From a methanotrophic endosymbiont of Bathymodiolus puteoserpentis (Logatchev) (GTDB taxonomy: Bacteria; Pseudomonadota; Gammaproteobacteria; Methylococcales; Methylomonadaceae), in NCBI RefSeq assembly GCF_900128525.1, contig NZ_FQTQ01000197.1:1-64000 (forward strand): a stretch of DNA of 64,000 bases, in the 5' to 3' direction. Shown here piece after piece: positions 39,177 to 49,131 of this stretch (its first letter is position 1; every line of letters begins with the position of its first letter). The notes under the pieces were generated by a model that worked only from the letters and a program-made list of their open reading frames with translations, was not told the origin of the DNA and made no database searches. Position numbers and translations under genes: made by a program.

Positions 39177-40862
39177 ATGGCTAACGATAAAAACACCCGC
39201 ACCTTTTCTTCTCAAGTTGTCGATGGTATGGAGCGCGCACCTAGCCGTGCCATGCTTCATGCTGTAGGTTTTAAAAATGAAGATTTCAAAAAACCACAAA
39301 TTGGCATAGCCTCAACGTGGAGCATGGTAACACCGTGCAATATGCATATTAACAAGCTCGCTGATAATGCAGCACAAGGTGTTAATGATGCCAACGGTAA
39401 AGCGGTCATCTTCAATACCATTACTATTTCTGACGGTATTTCTATGGGTACTGAAGGCATGAAATACTCACTAGTTTCTCGTGAAGTTATTGCTGATTCG
39501 ATTGAAACAGTGACAGGTTGCCAAGGTTTTGATGGCGTTGTTGCTATTGGTGGCTGCGATAAAAATATGCCGGGCTGCATGATTGCTATTTCACGCCTTA
39601 ACCGCCCTGCTATCTTTGTATACGGCGGCACAATTTTACCCGGCTGTCATAAAGAGAAAAAACTAGATGTAGTTTCGGTTTTTGAAGCCGTAGGTGCTCG
39701 CGCCAATAATCAAATTGACGATGCTGAATTAGCCGCTATTGAAGAAAAAGCCATTCCTGGTGCAGGTTCTTGTGGTGGTATGTACACAGCCAACACAATG
39801 GCATCTGCTATTGAAGCAATGGGTATGAGTCTACCAGGTAGCTCTGCACAAGCCGCCGTGTCTGATGAAAAACGTAAAGATTGTGAACGCGCTGGCGCAG
39901 CGGTTTTAGAATTACTTAAAAATGACATTAAGCCTAGCGATATTATGACTAAAGCGGCATTTGAAAATGCCATTACCGTCATTATCGCTTTAGGTGGTTC
40001 AACTAATGCTGTTTTACATATGATCGCTATGGCCAATGCTGCCAACGTTGATATTAAGCTAGATGATTTCACACGTATTGGTGCAAAAGTCCCCATGGTG
40101 GCGGATTTAAAACCAAGTGGTCGTTACCAAATGGCTGAATTAATTGAAATTGGTGGCATTCAACCACTGATGAAAATTCTACTTGAGCGTGGCTTATTAC
40201 ATGGTGATTGCTTAACAGTAACGGGGAAAACTTTAGCTGAAAACTTAGCTAACGTTAAACCTTACCCTATAGGCCAAGATATGATATTGCCATTAGATCA
40301 CCCCATTAAAAAAGACAGTCACTTAGTCATCTTATATGGTAATTTGGCGGCTCAAGGTTCCGTTGCTAAAATTACCGGTAAAGAAGGTTTACACTTTACC
40401 GGCACAGCAAAGGTTTTTGATGCCGAAGAGCAAGCATTACAAGGAATTTTAAATGGAGATATTGTTAAGGGTGATGTGATTGTTATTCGTTACGAAGGCC
40501 CTAAAGGTGGTCCCGGTATGCGTGAAATGCTTTCACCTACCTCTGCCATTATGGGTAAAGGCTTAGGGAAAGATGTTGCACTGATTACTGATGGTCGTTT
40601 TTCAGGCGGTACACATGGTTTTGTTGTCGGTCATATCACGCCAGAAGCACATGTCGGTGGTACTTTAGCGATTATTGAAAATGGCGATAAAATTACCATT
40701 GATGCAGAAACTAAAAAGCTAACACTCCATGTGGACGATACTGAAATTTCTGCTCGTTTAGCTAAATGGCAACAACCTGCACCAAAATATACGCGTGGTG
40801 TGCTAGCCAAATACGCTAAGTTAGTAAATTCTGCCTCTGAAGGTGCAGTAACAGACAACTAA
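39177..40862 (+). CDS. ilvD: Dihydroxy-acid dehydratase
   Basis: This 561-residue Fe-S enzyme acts in valine, leucine and isoleucine synthesis. The cluster Cys residues are Cys54 (TPCNMH), Cys127 ([10 protein letters not shown]) and Cys199 ([12 protein letters not shown]). The short-type length and these motifs match bacterial IlvD. A strong stem-loop follows. Confidence 0.96.
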   Translation: MANDKNTRTFSSQVVDGMERAPSRAMLHAVGFKNEDFKKPQIGIASTWSMVTPCNMHINKLADNAAQGVNDANGKAVIFNTITISDGISMGTEGMKYSLVSREVIADSIETVTGCQGFDGVVAIGGCDKNMPGCMIAISRLNRPAIFVYGGTILPGCHKEKKLDVVSVFEAVGARANNQIDDAELAAIEEKAIPGAGSCGGMYTANTMASAIEAMGMSLPGSSAQAAVSDEKRKDCERAGAAVLELLKNDIKPSDIMTKAAFENAITVIIALGGSTNAVLHMIAMANAANVDIKLDDFTRIGAKVPMVADLKPSGRYQMAELIEIGGIQPLMKILLERGLLHGDCLTVTGKTLAENLANVKPYPIGQDMILPLDHPIKKDSHLVILYGNLAAQGSVAKITGKEGLHFTGTAKVFDAEEQALQGILNGDIVKGDVIVIRYEGPKGGPGMREMLSPTSAIMGKGLGKDVALITDGRFSGGTHGFVVGHITPEAHVGGTLAIIENGDKITIDAETKKLTLHVDDTEISARLAKWQQPAPKYTRGVLAKYAKLVNSASEGAVTDN

Positions 40863-40879
40863 GCGATTAGTTTAATAAG

Positions 40880-40910
40880 CGATCTCATGCTCAGGGTGAG
40901 CATGAGATCG
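40880..40910. terminator. Strong stem-loop between ilvD and argA
   Basis: A perfect 13-bp stem, CGATCTCATGCTC and its inverse, has a 5-base loop. No T run follows, so it may be a rho-independent-like attenuator or an mRNA 3'-end protector rather than a classical terminator. Confidence 0.55.
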
Positions 40911-40927
40911 ACATACCCTATACCCTT

Positions 40928-42244
40928 ATGCATAATTCTAGCTCCTTCGTTAACTGGTTTCGGGGTTCCTCCCCTTATATTCATGCGCACCGCAATCGAA
41001 CTTTTGTTATCTACTTTGGTGGTGAGGCCATTTTAGATGCTAGCTTAAACAACCTAGTACATGACTTTGCCTTATTAAATAGCTTAGGCATACGCTTAGT
41101 TTTAATACATGGTATTCGACCCCAAATAGATCTACGACTCAAAAAGCAAAACCTACCTTCTTTATTTCACGAACAACTACGCATTACTGATGCTGCTGCC
41201 CTGCAATGCGTTAAAGAAGCAGCTGGTTTAGCTCGTGTAGAAATTGAATCTCTACTTTCTCTAGGGGTTGCAAACTCACCTATGTCTGGCGCAAAAATTC
41301 GTGTCATTTCAGGGAACTTTGTGACTGCCCAGCCTCAAGGGGTTATTAATGGTATTGACTTGCAATATACCGGAAAAGTAAGACATGTAGACAAGACGGC
41401 AATCCAACAACAACTAGATTTAGATCACGTCGTACTTATCTCCCCTGTTGGTTATTCGCCTAGTGGTGATTTATTTAATTTATCAGCGGAACAGCTTGCC
41501 ACGGATGTTGCTATTACTTTGCAGGCAGAAAAGCTTATTTTAATGACCGAGCAAAGTTGCCATTCAATCGAGTCTGGGCAGCTTATAGCACAAATGACCA
41601 CTGCCGAAACACAAGCCTTTATTGACCACGAGCCACGGCTAAAATTCAGCACAAAACATGCACTACAGTCGGCAATTAAGGGCTGTAAAGCCGGTGTAAA
41701 TCGCGTACATATTTTAAATAGAAAAGAGGATGGTGCATTACTCACTGAATTATTTAGCCGTGATGGCATCGGCACTTTAATTAGTTCAACAGAATTTGAA
41801 TCCATACGCCCAGCTACTTTAAACGATATTCCAGGTATTCTAGAGTTAATAACACCACTAGAGCAACAAGGCCTGTTGGTCGCTCGCTCCGAAGAACATT
41901 TAGAAATTAATATTAATGACTATATCGTTATCGAGCGAGATGGCTTAATTATTGGCTGTACCGCACTACACAAAATAACCAACAGCCATGTTGGCTTAAT
42001 TGCCTGTATGGCGATACACCCCGACTATCGCAAAGCGGCACGCGGCAATCAACTCTTAGAACGGTTACTCATCAAAGCCAAACAAAGCTCCCTACGACAA
42101 TTATTCGCACTCTCGACACAAACCATGCACTGGTTTAAAGAGCGTGGTTTTCAAGAAAGTCACTTCAACGAACTGCCGCACGCCTTACAAGAAAATTACG
42201 ATCATTTGCGTAATTCTAAAGTCTTGAAAAAAAACGTCATTTAG
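40928..42244 (+). CDS. argA: N-acetylglutamate synthase
   Basis: This 438-residue enzyme makes the first intermediate of arginine synthesis. Residues about 1-285 are an amino-acid-kinase-like domain (the allosteric arginine-binding part, with VLIHGIRPQID), and about 295-438 are a GNAT acetyltransferase (motif MAIHPDYRKAARGNQLLERL). It has the full-length architecture of the E. coli type. With argD and argF, it makes three arginine genes within 6 kb. Confidence 0.93.
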   Translation: MHNSSSFVNWFRGSSPYIHAHRNRTFVIYFGGEAILDASLNNLVHDFALLNSLGIRLVLIHGIRPQIDLRLKKQNLPSLFHEQLRITDAAALQCVKEAAGLARVEIESLLSLGVANSPMSGAKIRVISGNFVTAQPQGVINGIDLQYTGKVRHVDKTAIQQQLDLDHVVLISPVGYSPSGDLFNLSAEQLATDVAITLQAEKLILMTEQSCHSIESGQLIAQMTTAETQAFIDHEPRLKFSTKHALQSAIKGCKAGVNRVHILNRKEDGALLTELFSRDGIGTLISSTEFESIRPATLNDIPGILELITPLEQQGLLVARSEEHLEININDYIVIERDGLIIGCTALHKITNSHVGLIACMAIHPDYRKAARGNQLLERLLIKAKQSSLRQLFALSTQTMHWFKERGFQESHFNELPHALQENYDHLRNSKVLKKNVI

Positions 42245-42271
42245 AAGTAGTTGTAGCACAGCACTATAAAG

Positions 42272-42294
42272 GCAGGCTGAAGCCGCGCCCTACA
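42272..42294. repeat. REP-like half-arm, family B
   Basis: The sequence GCAGGCTGAAGCCGCGCCCT matches the arms of the palindrome at 45779-45846. No inverted partner lies next to it. Confidence 0.5.
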
Positions 42295-42495
42295 GTTTTT
42301 AATATGTCCCATGTTAAAATAATAACCCAGAAAACATAGAAAAACACGAATACTCTCTGTGCTTAACTCTTGTTTTTACCCCCGAAACCCGTGACAATTA
42401 CAAGGGTAAATAGCGCGTACACATCTGGGCAATTGTTCATTACTCTACATTCGCGTAAAATCAAGATTCAGATTCACTTTAAGCACAATATTCAT

Positions 42496-42891
42496 ATGAA
42501 AAAAGCACTCTTGTTAACACTCTGCGTACTTGCATTTCCTGCCCTCGCAGCCGAAAAAACACAGCCCTCAGGCGCAACATGGACGGGCTCTAACCTTTCC
42601 GAAGCTACTATAAAACAAGTACAGACAGATAAATATAACTACACTGACTGCATTTACAAAGAAGCACAAAAACAGGGCTATAAAAAAATTGATGCTCGTG
42701 TCGCTACTGATGCTGTTATGAAACAATGTGAAAAAGAACTTTCTAAAATTCGCACCACGTTTATTGGTAACGGCGTACCCCCAATCATTGCTGATCGCTA
42801 CCTCAAGAAAACGCGCATAGATATGACACGAAAAATACTTAAATCATTAATCTTTGCAGAAGCAGCGCGCAAATCAGGCGCAACCCAGTAA
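42496..42891 (+). CDS. Small secreted protein, unknown function
   Basis: The protein is 131 residues from the ATG at 42496. The longer frame from 42370 adds residues before the signal peptide and is unlikely. A signal peptide (about 1-18, ending PALAA) precedes a helical, Lys-rich mature part with two cysteines (TDC and KQC) that could form a disulfide. I do not recognise the family. It lies between argA and a REP copy. Confidence 0.7.
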   Translation: MKKALLLTLCVLAFPALAAEKTQPSGATWTGSNLSEATIKQVQTDKYNYTDCIYKEAQKQGYKKIDARVATDAVMKQCEKELSKIRTTFIGNGVPPIIADRYLKKTRIDMTRKILKSLIFAEAARKSGATQ

Positions 42892-42942
42892 TACTGATAC
42901 GACAAAAAAACCACAATTAAATAAAAAGTCATTATCAAATTG

Positions 42943-42990
42943 TGTGGGAACGACTTTAGTCGCGAAACTGGGGCTAAAGCTACTCCCACA
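42943..42990. repeat. REP-like palindrome, family A (copy 2)
   Basis: The arms TGTGGGAACGACTTTAGTC (42943-42961) and the inverse of its variant (42972-42990) match at about 15 of 19 positions. The family is shared with the copy at 335-395. Confidence 0.7.
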
Positions 42991-43013
42991 AAATACAAAA
43001 ATACACAAAACTT

Positions 43014-43712
43014 ATGAACACACAATTTAAAATAGATTTAGATCTTATACCGACCACGTTTGATGCCATTCATGTTTATTTAGCAGCGACTGTTTTTGGC
43101 CTTGCTCTTACCGTTATTATTTTATTATTTGTGCTCTTAATGAGTGCCATACGTAAAGCTAAAAAACCTGAACAAAAAGCTGTGGACAATAAAGAACAAG
43201 CTATTTCGACAAAAATACCCAAACGTGAACCTGAAGTTAAAATCGTCGAAAAAATTGTTGAGGTAGAGAAAATAGTTGAAGTTGAAAAAATAGTCCAACA
43301 ACCTGCTCCAGAACCTATCGTTTTAAAAGAAGCAACGCCCGATGCCGCGTTACAACTATTAAGTTTATTACAAACCGAAGCACGTTTTATCGATTTTATT
43401 AAAGAAGATGTCAATGCTTATAGTGACCAAGATATTGGCGCTGCTGCACGTGTTGTCCATACAGGTTGTCATAAAGTTATTAAAGAGCACTTTACTTTAA
43501 CAACAATCCGTACCGAACAAGAAGGCAGTAAAATTACTCTAAATAAAGGTTTTAATGCCTCTGAAGTGCGTTTAACTGGAAATATTGTAGGTCAAGCACC
43601 TTTTACAGGTACTCTAGTCCATAAAGGCTGGAAGGTTACTGAAGTTAAATTACCAAAATTAACTCAAGGACATAATGCCAATATTATTGCTGCAGCAGAG
43701 GTCGAACTATGA
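43014..43712 (+). CDS. DUF2760-type membrane protein linked to Hsp70 genes
   Basis: This 232-residue protein has one membrane helix (about 23-45) and a linker with a VEKIVEVEKIV repeat (about 75-95). The globular C-terminal domain (about 105-232) contains LQLLSLLQTEARFIDFIKED and AAARVVHTGCHKVIKEHF. I assign the C-terminal domain to DUF2760 from memory. Its stop overlaps the next Hsp70 gene by 4 bp (ATGA), which indicates translational coupling. Its function is unknown; it may anchor or recruit the Hsp70 at the inner membrane. Confidence 0.8.
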   Translation: MNTQFKIDLDLIPTTFDAIHVYLAATVFGLALTVIILLFVLLMSAIRKAKKPEQKAVDNKEQAISTKIPKREPEVKIVEKIVEVEKIVEVEKIVQQPAPEPIVLKEATPDAALQLLSLLQTEARFIDFIKEDVNAYSDQDIGAAARVVHTGCHKVIKEHFTLTTIRTEQEGSKITLNKGFNASEVRLTGNIVGQAPFTGTLVHKGWKVTEVKLPKLTQGHNANIIAAAEVEL

Positions 43713-45706
43713 AAGGTTTATTCAATACAGGAAATTCAGCGCAAGACACCCCATTAACTGATTCAGAAACAGAAACAATAACTGACTTTAATACGGCTCC
43801 AGAAGGTGAAACGGAGAGTACTGAAATACTCGAACCAACCGAACAAAACGCTGCGCCTGAACTTGAAAGTACTGGCACACATTATTCTATTGGGATCGAC
43901 TTAGGAACCACGCACTGCGTTTTATCTTATGTGGATATTTCTGACCTAGAAGCAGATGACAGAGAGCAAAAAGTGTTGCAGATTCCGCAGCTCACTGCTC
44001 CAGGTACAATTGAAGATAAAGCCCAATTACCCTCATTTTTATACCAAGCCCATGAAGCAGAAATAAACGCAGGCGATACAGCTTTACCTTGGACACCAAA
44101 ACCCGATTATTTAGTCGGTGAAATCGCGCGTAACTTAGGCTCAAAAACACCTATTCGTTTAGTCTCCAGTGCAAAAAGTTGGTTATGCCATGCGGGAGTT
44201 GATTGTAAATCACCTATCTTACCGACTGAAGCACCTGAAGAAGTCACTCGCGTTTCACCTTATCAAGCCAGTGTTGCCTATTTACAACATCTTTGTGATG
44301 CTTGGGATCAACAACACCCTAACACCCCGATTGCTGAACAAGAAATTACCATTACTGTACCGGCATCATTTGACCCAGCTGCCCGTGAATTAACCGCAGA
44401 GGCCGCTCGCTCTGTCGGCTTACAAAATGCAATTCTCCTAGAAGAACCACAAGCCGCTTTATACAGCTGGATTGAAAAAAGCCATGGCGATTGGCGTAAT
44501 CATGCCACTGTGGGGGATATTATTTTAGTCATTGATGTCGGTGGTGGTACAACCGATTTATCTTTAATTGCTGTGACTGAAGAAGCTGGAAATTTAAACC
44601 TAACACGTATTGCGGTAGGTGATCACATATTATTAGGCGGTGATAATATGGATCTCGCGTTAGCCTACACACTAAAAGCTAAACTTGAAAAAGAAAGCAA
44701 ACGTTTAGAACCTTGGCAAGTTCAAGCGCTCACTCATGCCTGCCGCGATGCCAAAGAAAAAATCCTCAGCGATAATGAAGCAGATAATATTCCTATCGTT
44801 GTGCCAAATCGTGGCTCCTCATTAATTGGCGGTACTTTACGTACAGAATTGACCCGCGATGAAGTTAATACTGTATTACTCCAAGGTTTTCTACCCGAAA
44901 TTTCTAGCAACGAACACCCTGTTAGCCGTGCTCGCTCAGGTTTAAGAACCACAGGTTTACCTTATGCGCAAGACGCAGGTATTACACGCCACCTGGCCGC
45001 CTTTTTAACCCGCCAACTCAATGCGGTTGATGATTTAAATGATGTTTCTCTACCAGAAAATGCTAGCTTCATTCACCCCTCAGCCGTATTATTTAATGGT
45101 GGGGTATTAAAAGCGACACGTTTTTCTGAGCGTTTAATGGACGTACTTAATTCTTGGTTGCGTGCTGAGCAAGCACCCGAAGCACGCTTATTAACTGGCG
45201 TAGATTTAGATTTAGCCGTCGCACGTGGTGCGGCTTATTATGGTTTTGTGCGACAAGGTAAAGGCGTACGCATTAAAGGGGGGACAGCAGCTTCTTATTA
45301 TGTTGGTGTTGAAAGTGCGATGCCAGCTGTTCCAGGTATGCCTCCTGAATTGCAAGCTTTGTGTATTGCACCCTTTGGCATGGAAGAAGGAACTGAAACC
45401 GACTTACTTGATGAAGAATTTGGTTTAGTCATTGGCGAACCTGTACGTTTCCGTTTCTTTGGCTCTAAAACACGTCGTGAAGACACGGTTGGCACACGTT
45501 TAGATTATTGGACAGACGAGGAACTCGAAGAGCTAGATGAAATTGAAATCACTTTATCAGAAGAAAATTGTAAAGCAGGTGAAATTGTTCCTGTCTATCT
45601 GCAAGCTTCAGTAACCGAAGTAGGTACATTAGAGTTACAAGCTGTTTCCAGCAAAGATGACAATCATTGGAAAATTGAATTTGATGTGCGCGCAGGTGAT
45701 GAGTAA
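43709..45706 (+). CDS. Divergent Hsp70-family protein (A)
   Basis: This 665-residue protein has an acidic, low-complexity N-terminal extension of about 57 residues before an Hsp70/actin-fold ATPase. The phosphate loop GIDLGTTH is at 62-69, the second DVGGGTTDL near 276-284, and NGGVL appears later. After about residue 490 comes a short beta-rich part, and there is no EEVD end. It is coupled to the DUF2760 gene. Both nucleotide motifs are intact, so ATP binding is likely. The substrate-binding part differs from DnaK. Confidence 0.85.
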   Translation: MKGLFNTGNSAQDTPLTDSETETITDFNTAPEGETESTEILEPTEQNAAPELESTGTHYSIGIDLGTTHCVLSYVDISDLEADDREQKVLQIPQLTAPGTIEDKAQLPSFLYQAHEAEINAGDTALPWTPKPDYLVGEIARNLGSKTPIRLVSSAKSWLCHAGVDCKSPILPTEAPEEVTRVSPYQASVAYLQHLCDAWDQQHPNTPIAEQEITITVPASFDPAARELTAEAARSVGLQNAILLEEPQAALYSWIEKSHGDWRNHATVGDIILVIDVGGGTTDLSLIAVTEEAGNLNLTRIAVGDHILLGGDNMDLALAYTLKAKLEKESKRLEPWQVQALTHACRDAKEKILSDNEADNIPIVVPNRGSSLIGGTLRTELTRDEVNTVLLQGFLPEISSNEHPVSRARSGLRTTGLPYAQDAGITRHLAAFLTRQLNAVDDLNDVSLPENASFIHPSAVLFNGGVLKATRFSERLMDVLNSWLRAEQAPEARLLTGVDLDLAVARGAAYYGFVRQGKGVRIKGGTAASYYVGVESAMPAVPGMPPELQALCIAPFGMEEGTETDLLDEEFGLVIGEPVRFRFFGSKTRREDTVGTRLDYWTDEELEELDEIEITLSEENCKAGEIVPVYLQASVTEVGTLELQAVSSKDDNHWKIEFDVRAGDE

Positions 45707-45778
45707 CTCAGCATTAAGCACGAAATAACACCAATAGATAAAGTAATAATGCTACTCTTGTAGCCAATTTATTTCTCT

Positions 45779-45846
45779 GTAGGGCGTGGCTTTAGCCTGC
45801 ATTGAACACCACTATTAAATATTAGTGAGCTAAAGCTACGCCCTAC
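45779..45846. repeat. REP-like palindrome, family B
   Basis: The arms GTAGGGCGTGGCTTTAGCC (45779-45797) and the inverse of a close variant (45827-45846) are separated by about 29 bases. Half-arms of this family occur at 42272-42294 and 49558-49580. It lies between the two Hsp70 genes. Confidence 0.75.
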
Positions 45847-45888
45847 CCGATTGAGTGTTTACAGCGTAAAAAGCAATTTTTCCTTGTC

Positions 45889-45927
45889 GGGTTAGATTTT
45901 TCTCGCTCCGCAATAAAAATCTAACCC
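45889..45927. repeat. Palindromic repeat, GGGTTAG type
   Basis: Perfect 13-bp arms, GGGTTAGATTTTT and AAAAATCTAACCC, have a 13-base loop. It lies about 27 bp upstream of the second Hsp70 start. The GTCGGGTTAG...CTAACCCACC layout resembles a repeat that is common in gammaproteobacteria, but it could also act as an attenuator. Confidence 0.65.
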
Positions 45928-45953
45928 ACCCCACGAACCCACCCTAAACTATC

Positions 45954-48695
45954 GTGACTAATAAATCCGCACAGTACCACATAGGCATCGACTTAGGCAC
46001 TACTCATACTGTAGTGGCTTACGCCAAAATCCAACAAAAAAATGCATCCATCCAAATTTTTGAGATAGAACAACTGGTCGCTCCTGGAGAAGTTGCTTCC
46101 CGCCCTCTCCTGCCCTCAGTACGCTATCACCCTGCTTGGGGGGAACTTTCTGATACTGATATGGCTTTTTCTCCCGCCGGTGAACAAGCGGTGCTTGGTC
46201 AAGCAGCCCGTGTCTTAAGTGCTAAAACTCAAGGTCGTTTTGTGAGTAGTGCAAAAAGCTGGTTATCTCACCCGTCCATCGATCATACGGCTCCTATTTT
46301 GCCATGGGGTAGCTCTGATGATGTAGAAAAAATATCCCCGCTGGATGCCAGTGCCAGTTATTTAAAGCATGTACGCCAAGTATGGAATCATAAATTTCCT
46401 AACGCTTTGCTTGAAAACCAGCATATCGTCATTACTGTACCCGCTTCATTTGATGAAGGTGCGCGCTCACTCACACTAGAAGCGGCACACAGCGCTGGGT
46501 TTAAAAAAATTCACCTATTGGAAGAGCCACAAGCCGTTTGTTATGACTGGTTACGCCGCCACCAGGATCAACTTAAAACCACCTTAGATGATATAAAACT
46601 ATTACTCGTATGTGATGTGGGTGGCGGTACGACCGATTTAACCTTAATCAAAATCGAAGCCACCGAAACTGAACCGAAATTGTCACGCATAGGCGTAGGT
46701 GATCATTTAATGCTTGGCGGTGATAATATCGACCTTGCCTTAGCGCATTTAGCCGAGTCACGACTTAATACCGATAACAAAAAACTCTCGGCAGCCAATT
46801 TATCGCATTTATTAGAACAATGTCGTATAGCGAAAGAACGCTTATTAGCCGAAGATGCTCCCGAACAACTTAATGTCACGTTATTAGGTGGCGGCTCTAA
46901 GTTAATTGGCGGTACACGCTCAGTTAGTTTAACGCGCGAAGAAGTGAAAAAGATTGCCTTAGATGGCTTCTTTCCTTTATCTAAACTTAGCGAATTACCT
47001 GATAAAAAACGCAGTGGCGTGGTTGAGTTTGGCCTGCCCTACGCAGCAGAACCCGCCATCAGTAAACATATTGCCGCATTTTTAAACACCCATCGCCACG
47101 CAGCACAAGAAGCGCTAGGAAATGACACGATTGTCCCCGATGCCCTGCTATTAAATGGTGGCGTATTTCGCAGTCAACCGATTAGGCAACGTACTCAAGC
47201 CTTAATCAGTTCGTGGCGTAATAAAGCCCCCGTCTTATTGAAAAATGAGCATCCTGAACTTTCAGTGGCTTACGGTGCAGTAAGTTATGGTATCGCTCGC
47301 GAACAGAAGAAAATTAAAATTGGCGGCGGTGCTTCACGTAGTTACTTTTTATTAGTGGGTACAGAAAAAGAACAACAAGGCATCTGCATTCTACCGCGAG
47401 GCAGCGAAGAAGGAAATGAGATTATCTTAAAAGAGCGCCAATTTTCTTTGCGCTTAGGTCAACCCGTCAGCTTTCACCTTACTTCATTAACCGGCGGTGA
47501 TCAATATAAAGCAGGGGAACTCGTTAACATTAGCGATGACTTTCACCCACTACCACCTTTAGCCGTCGCTTTTGACCACGATAATAGCAATGCACAAACT
47601 GAAGTCACGGTACAATTATCCGTCACTTTATCTGCAGTCGGTACTTTACAAATTCAATGTGTTTCAGTTGCCGAACCAGATCAACGCTGGGACGTACAAT
47701 TTCAAATCAGAAAGAAAACAACTCAGCTTACCTCTAATGAACTACCGGAAAAATTTCCGCAGGCCGTAGCACAAATTGAAGCCATTTTCGGTTCTAAATC
47801 TAAAGACATTAACCCTAAAGCAGTAAAAAGTTTACGCGCTGATTTAGAAAAATTATTAGGCTTGCGCAGCGCATGGTCCAGTCATTTATTACGTGAATTA
47901 TTTACGGTATTACTAGAAGTACGCAAGAACCATCGCCGTTCGGCTAACCATGAGCGTGTATGGCTGAGTTTAATCGGTTATTGTTTACGCCCTGGTTTTG
48001 GATATCAATTGGATAATTGGCGTGTTGAACAGCTATGGAAAACCTATCAACATAATATTCAATTTGTTAATGAAACCCAAAACTGGACTGAATGGTGGAT
48101 TTTATGGCGGCGTATTTCTGGTGGCTTAGATACCGAAGCTCAAGAACTAATTTTTAACGATTTAGCTAAATACCTAAACCCAGCATCTGCACGCCAAGGT
48201 AATACCGCAAAAATTGGCAAACAACGGGGTTATGATGATATGGTGCGCTTGGCAGCAGTATTAGAGCGCTTACCTATTGCCCAAAAAACACAGTTAGGTG
48301 AATGGCTATTAAAACGCCTAGAAAAGGCCAGCGAGCCAGCCCATACCTGGTGGGCAGTGGGTCGTATCGGTGCGCGTGTGCCCTTTCATGCTAGCGCACA
48401 TTTCGTAGTTCCCCCTGAAACGGCAACACTTTGGCTGGAAAAGATCCTTAAAGCCGATTGGAAAAAAATCCCACAAGCCGGTTTTGCTGCGACCTTAATG
48501 AGTCGCATGAGCGGTGATCGAGCACGTGATATTGATGAGACACTGCGCAGTCGAGTTATCGCTCAATTAACAGTGACCAAAGCACCTAACTCATGGCTAG
48601 AAATGGTTGAATCAACCAAAGAACTAAACGCCTCTGAAGAACAGCAAATATTCGGTGAAGCATTGCCGCCTGGTTTGACTTTGATTAATCGCTAA
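45954..48695 (+). CDS. Divergent Hsp70-family protein (B) with large C-terminal helical extension
   Basis: This 913-residue protein begins with GTG. It has an Hsp70 ATPase with GIDLGTTHT near residues 10-18, DVGGGTTDL near 221-229 and LLNGGVF. A DUF3731-like helical region occupies about 596-913. It shares the SSAKSWL segment and overall order with protein A, so the two are paralogues. Protein A lacks the extension, which is a likely partner- or substrate-binding part. No DnaJ or GrpE gene is near. The DUF3731 assignment is from memory. Confidence 0.85.
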   Translation: MTNKSAQYHIGIDLGTTHTVVAYAKIQQKNASIQIFEIEQLVAPGEVASRPLLPSVRYHPAWGELSDTDMAFSPAGEQAVLGQAARVLSAKTQGRFVSSAKSWLSHPSIDHTAPILPWGSSDDVEKISPLDASASYLKHVRQVWNHKFPNALLENQHIVITVPASFDEGARSLTLEAAHSAGFKKIHLLEEPQAVCYDWLRRHQDQLKTTLDDIKLLLVCDVGGGTTDLTLIKIEATETEPKLSRIGVGDHLMLGGDNIDLALAHLAESRLNTDNKKLSAANLSHLLEQCRIAKERLLAEDAPEQLNVTLLGGGSKLIGGTRSVSLTREEVKKIALDGFFPLSKLSELPDKKRSGVVEFGLPYAAEPAISKHIAAFLNTHRHAAQEALGNDTIVPDALLLNGGVFRSQPIRQRTQALISSWRNKAPVLLKNEHPELSVAYGAVSYGIAREQKKIKIGGGASRSYFLLVGTEKEQQGICILPRGSEEGNEIILKERQFSLRLGQPVSFHLTSLTGGDQYKAGELVNISDDFHPLPPLAVAFDHDNSNAQTEVTVQLSVTLSAVGTLQIQCVSVAEPDQRWDVQFQIRKKTTQLTSNELPEKFPQAVAQIEAIFGSKSKDINPKAVKSLRADLEKLLGLRSAWSSHLLRELFTVLLEVRKNHRRSANHERVWLSLIGYCLRPGFGYQLDNWRVEQLWKTYQHNIQFVNETQNWTEWWILWRRISGGLDTEAQELIFNDLAKYLNPASARQGNTAKIGKQRGYDDMVRLAAVLERLPIAQKTQLGEWLLKRLEKASEPAHTWWAVGRIGARVPFHASAHFVVPPETATLWLEKILKADWKKIPQAGFAATLMSRMSGDRARDIDETLRSRVIAQLTVTKAPNSWLEMVESTKELNASEEQQIFGEALPPGLTLINR

Positions 48696-48717
48696 TATTA
48701 GAAGGAGAATGCTTGAT

Positions 48718-49131
48718 ATGAAAAACCCCACATTGTATATAGTTTGGAACAATAAAACTAATATAGGTGTTCCCATTATTGATGAGCAACATAGAGGAAT
48801 CATTGCTACCCTAAATTCGTTACATTATTTTATTCAACAAGGACGTGGACTTGAAGCTTTACAGCCAACCTTACAGATAATGAGTAAATATATTGGGTTT
48901 CATTTAAAAACTGAAGAAATGATTTTAGGTGAATGCAATTATCCTCATGCCGATGAGAATTTGGCAAGACAGAAAAAAATATTTAATGATTTTAACAAGG
49001 TTGCGAGAAATGCCACTGCTTCTAAAGATCCAGAATTATTGCTGAGATTTATTAAAAATTGGTGGCTAAGCCATATTAACGAAGAGCATAAAGCATATAG
49101 TCAGTATCTAAAAGGCGACTTTACTCAATAA
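48718..49131 (+). CDS. Hemerythrin-fold protein with degenerate metal site
   Basis: The protein is 137 residues from the ATG at 48718; I prefer this over the ATG at 48709, which lies too close to the AAGGAG ribosome-binding site. Numbering from the 48709 ATG, hemerythrin ligands His28, His65, Glu69 and His122 are present. The positions that normally hold two His and one Asp appear to be Asn84, Gln88 and His127. The four-helix pattern (DEQHRG, FHLKTEE, NYPHADEN, WWLSHINEEH) is clear. It follows Hsp70 B by 22 bp. It may still bind metal, but O2 binding of the standard type is doubtful. Confidence 0.85.
   Translation: MKNPTLYIVWNNKTNIGVPIIDEQHRGIIATLNSLHYFIQQGRGLEALQPTLQIMSKYIGFHLKTEEMILGECNYPHADENLARQKKIFNDFNKVARNATASKDPELLLRFIKNWWLSHINEEHKAYSQYLKGDFTQ

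Noticed and set aside
39257-40096. Two minus-strand open frames of about 125 codons opposite ilvD
   Set aside because: They are shadows of a strongly conserved gene, with no ribosome-binding site.
43240-43310. The VEKIVEVEKIV repeat in the DUF2760 protein as a mobile repeat
   Set aside because: It is a short in-frame linker duplication within a single gene, not a dispersed element.
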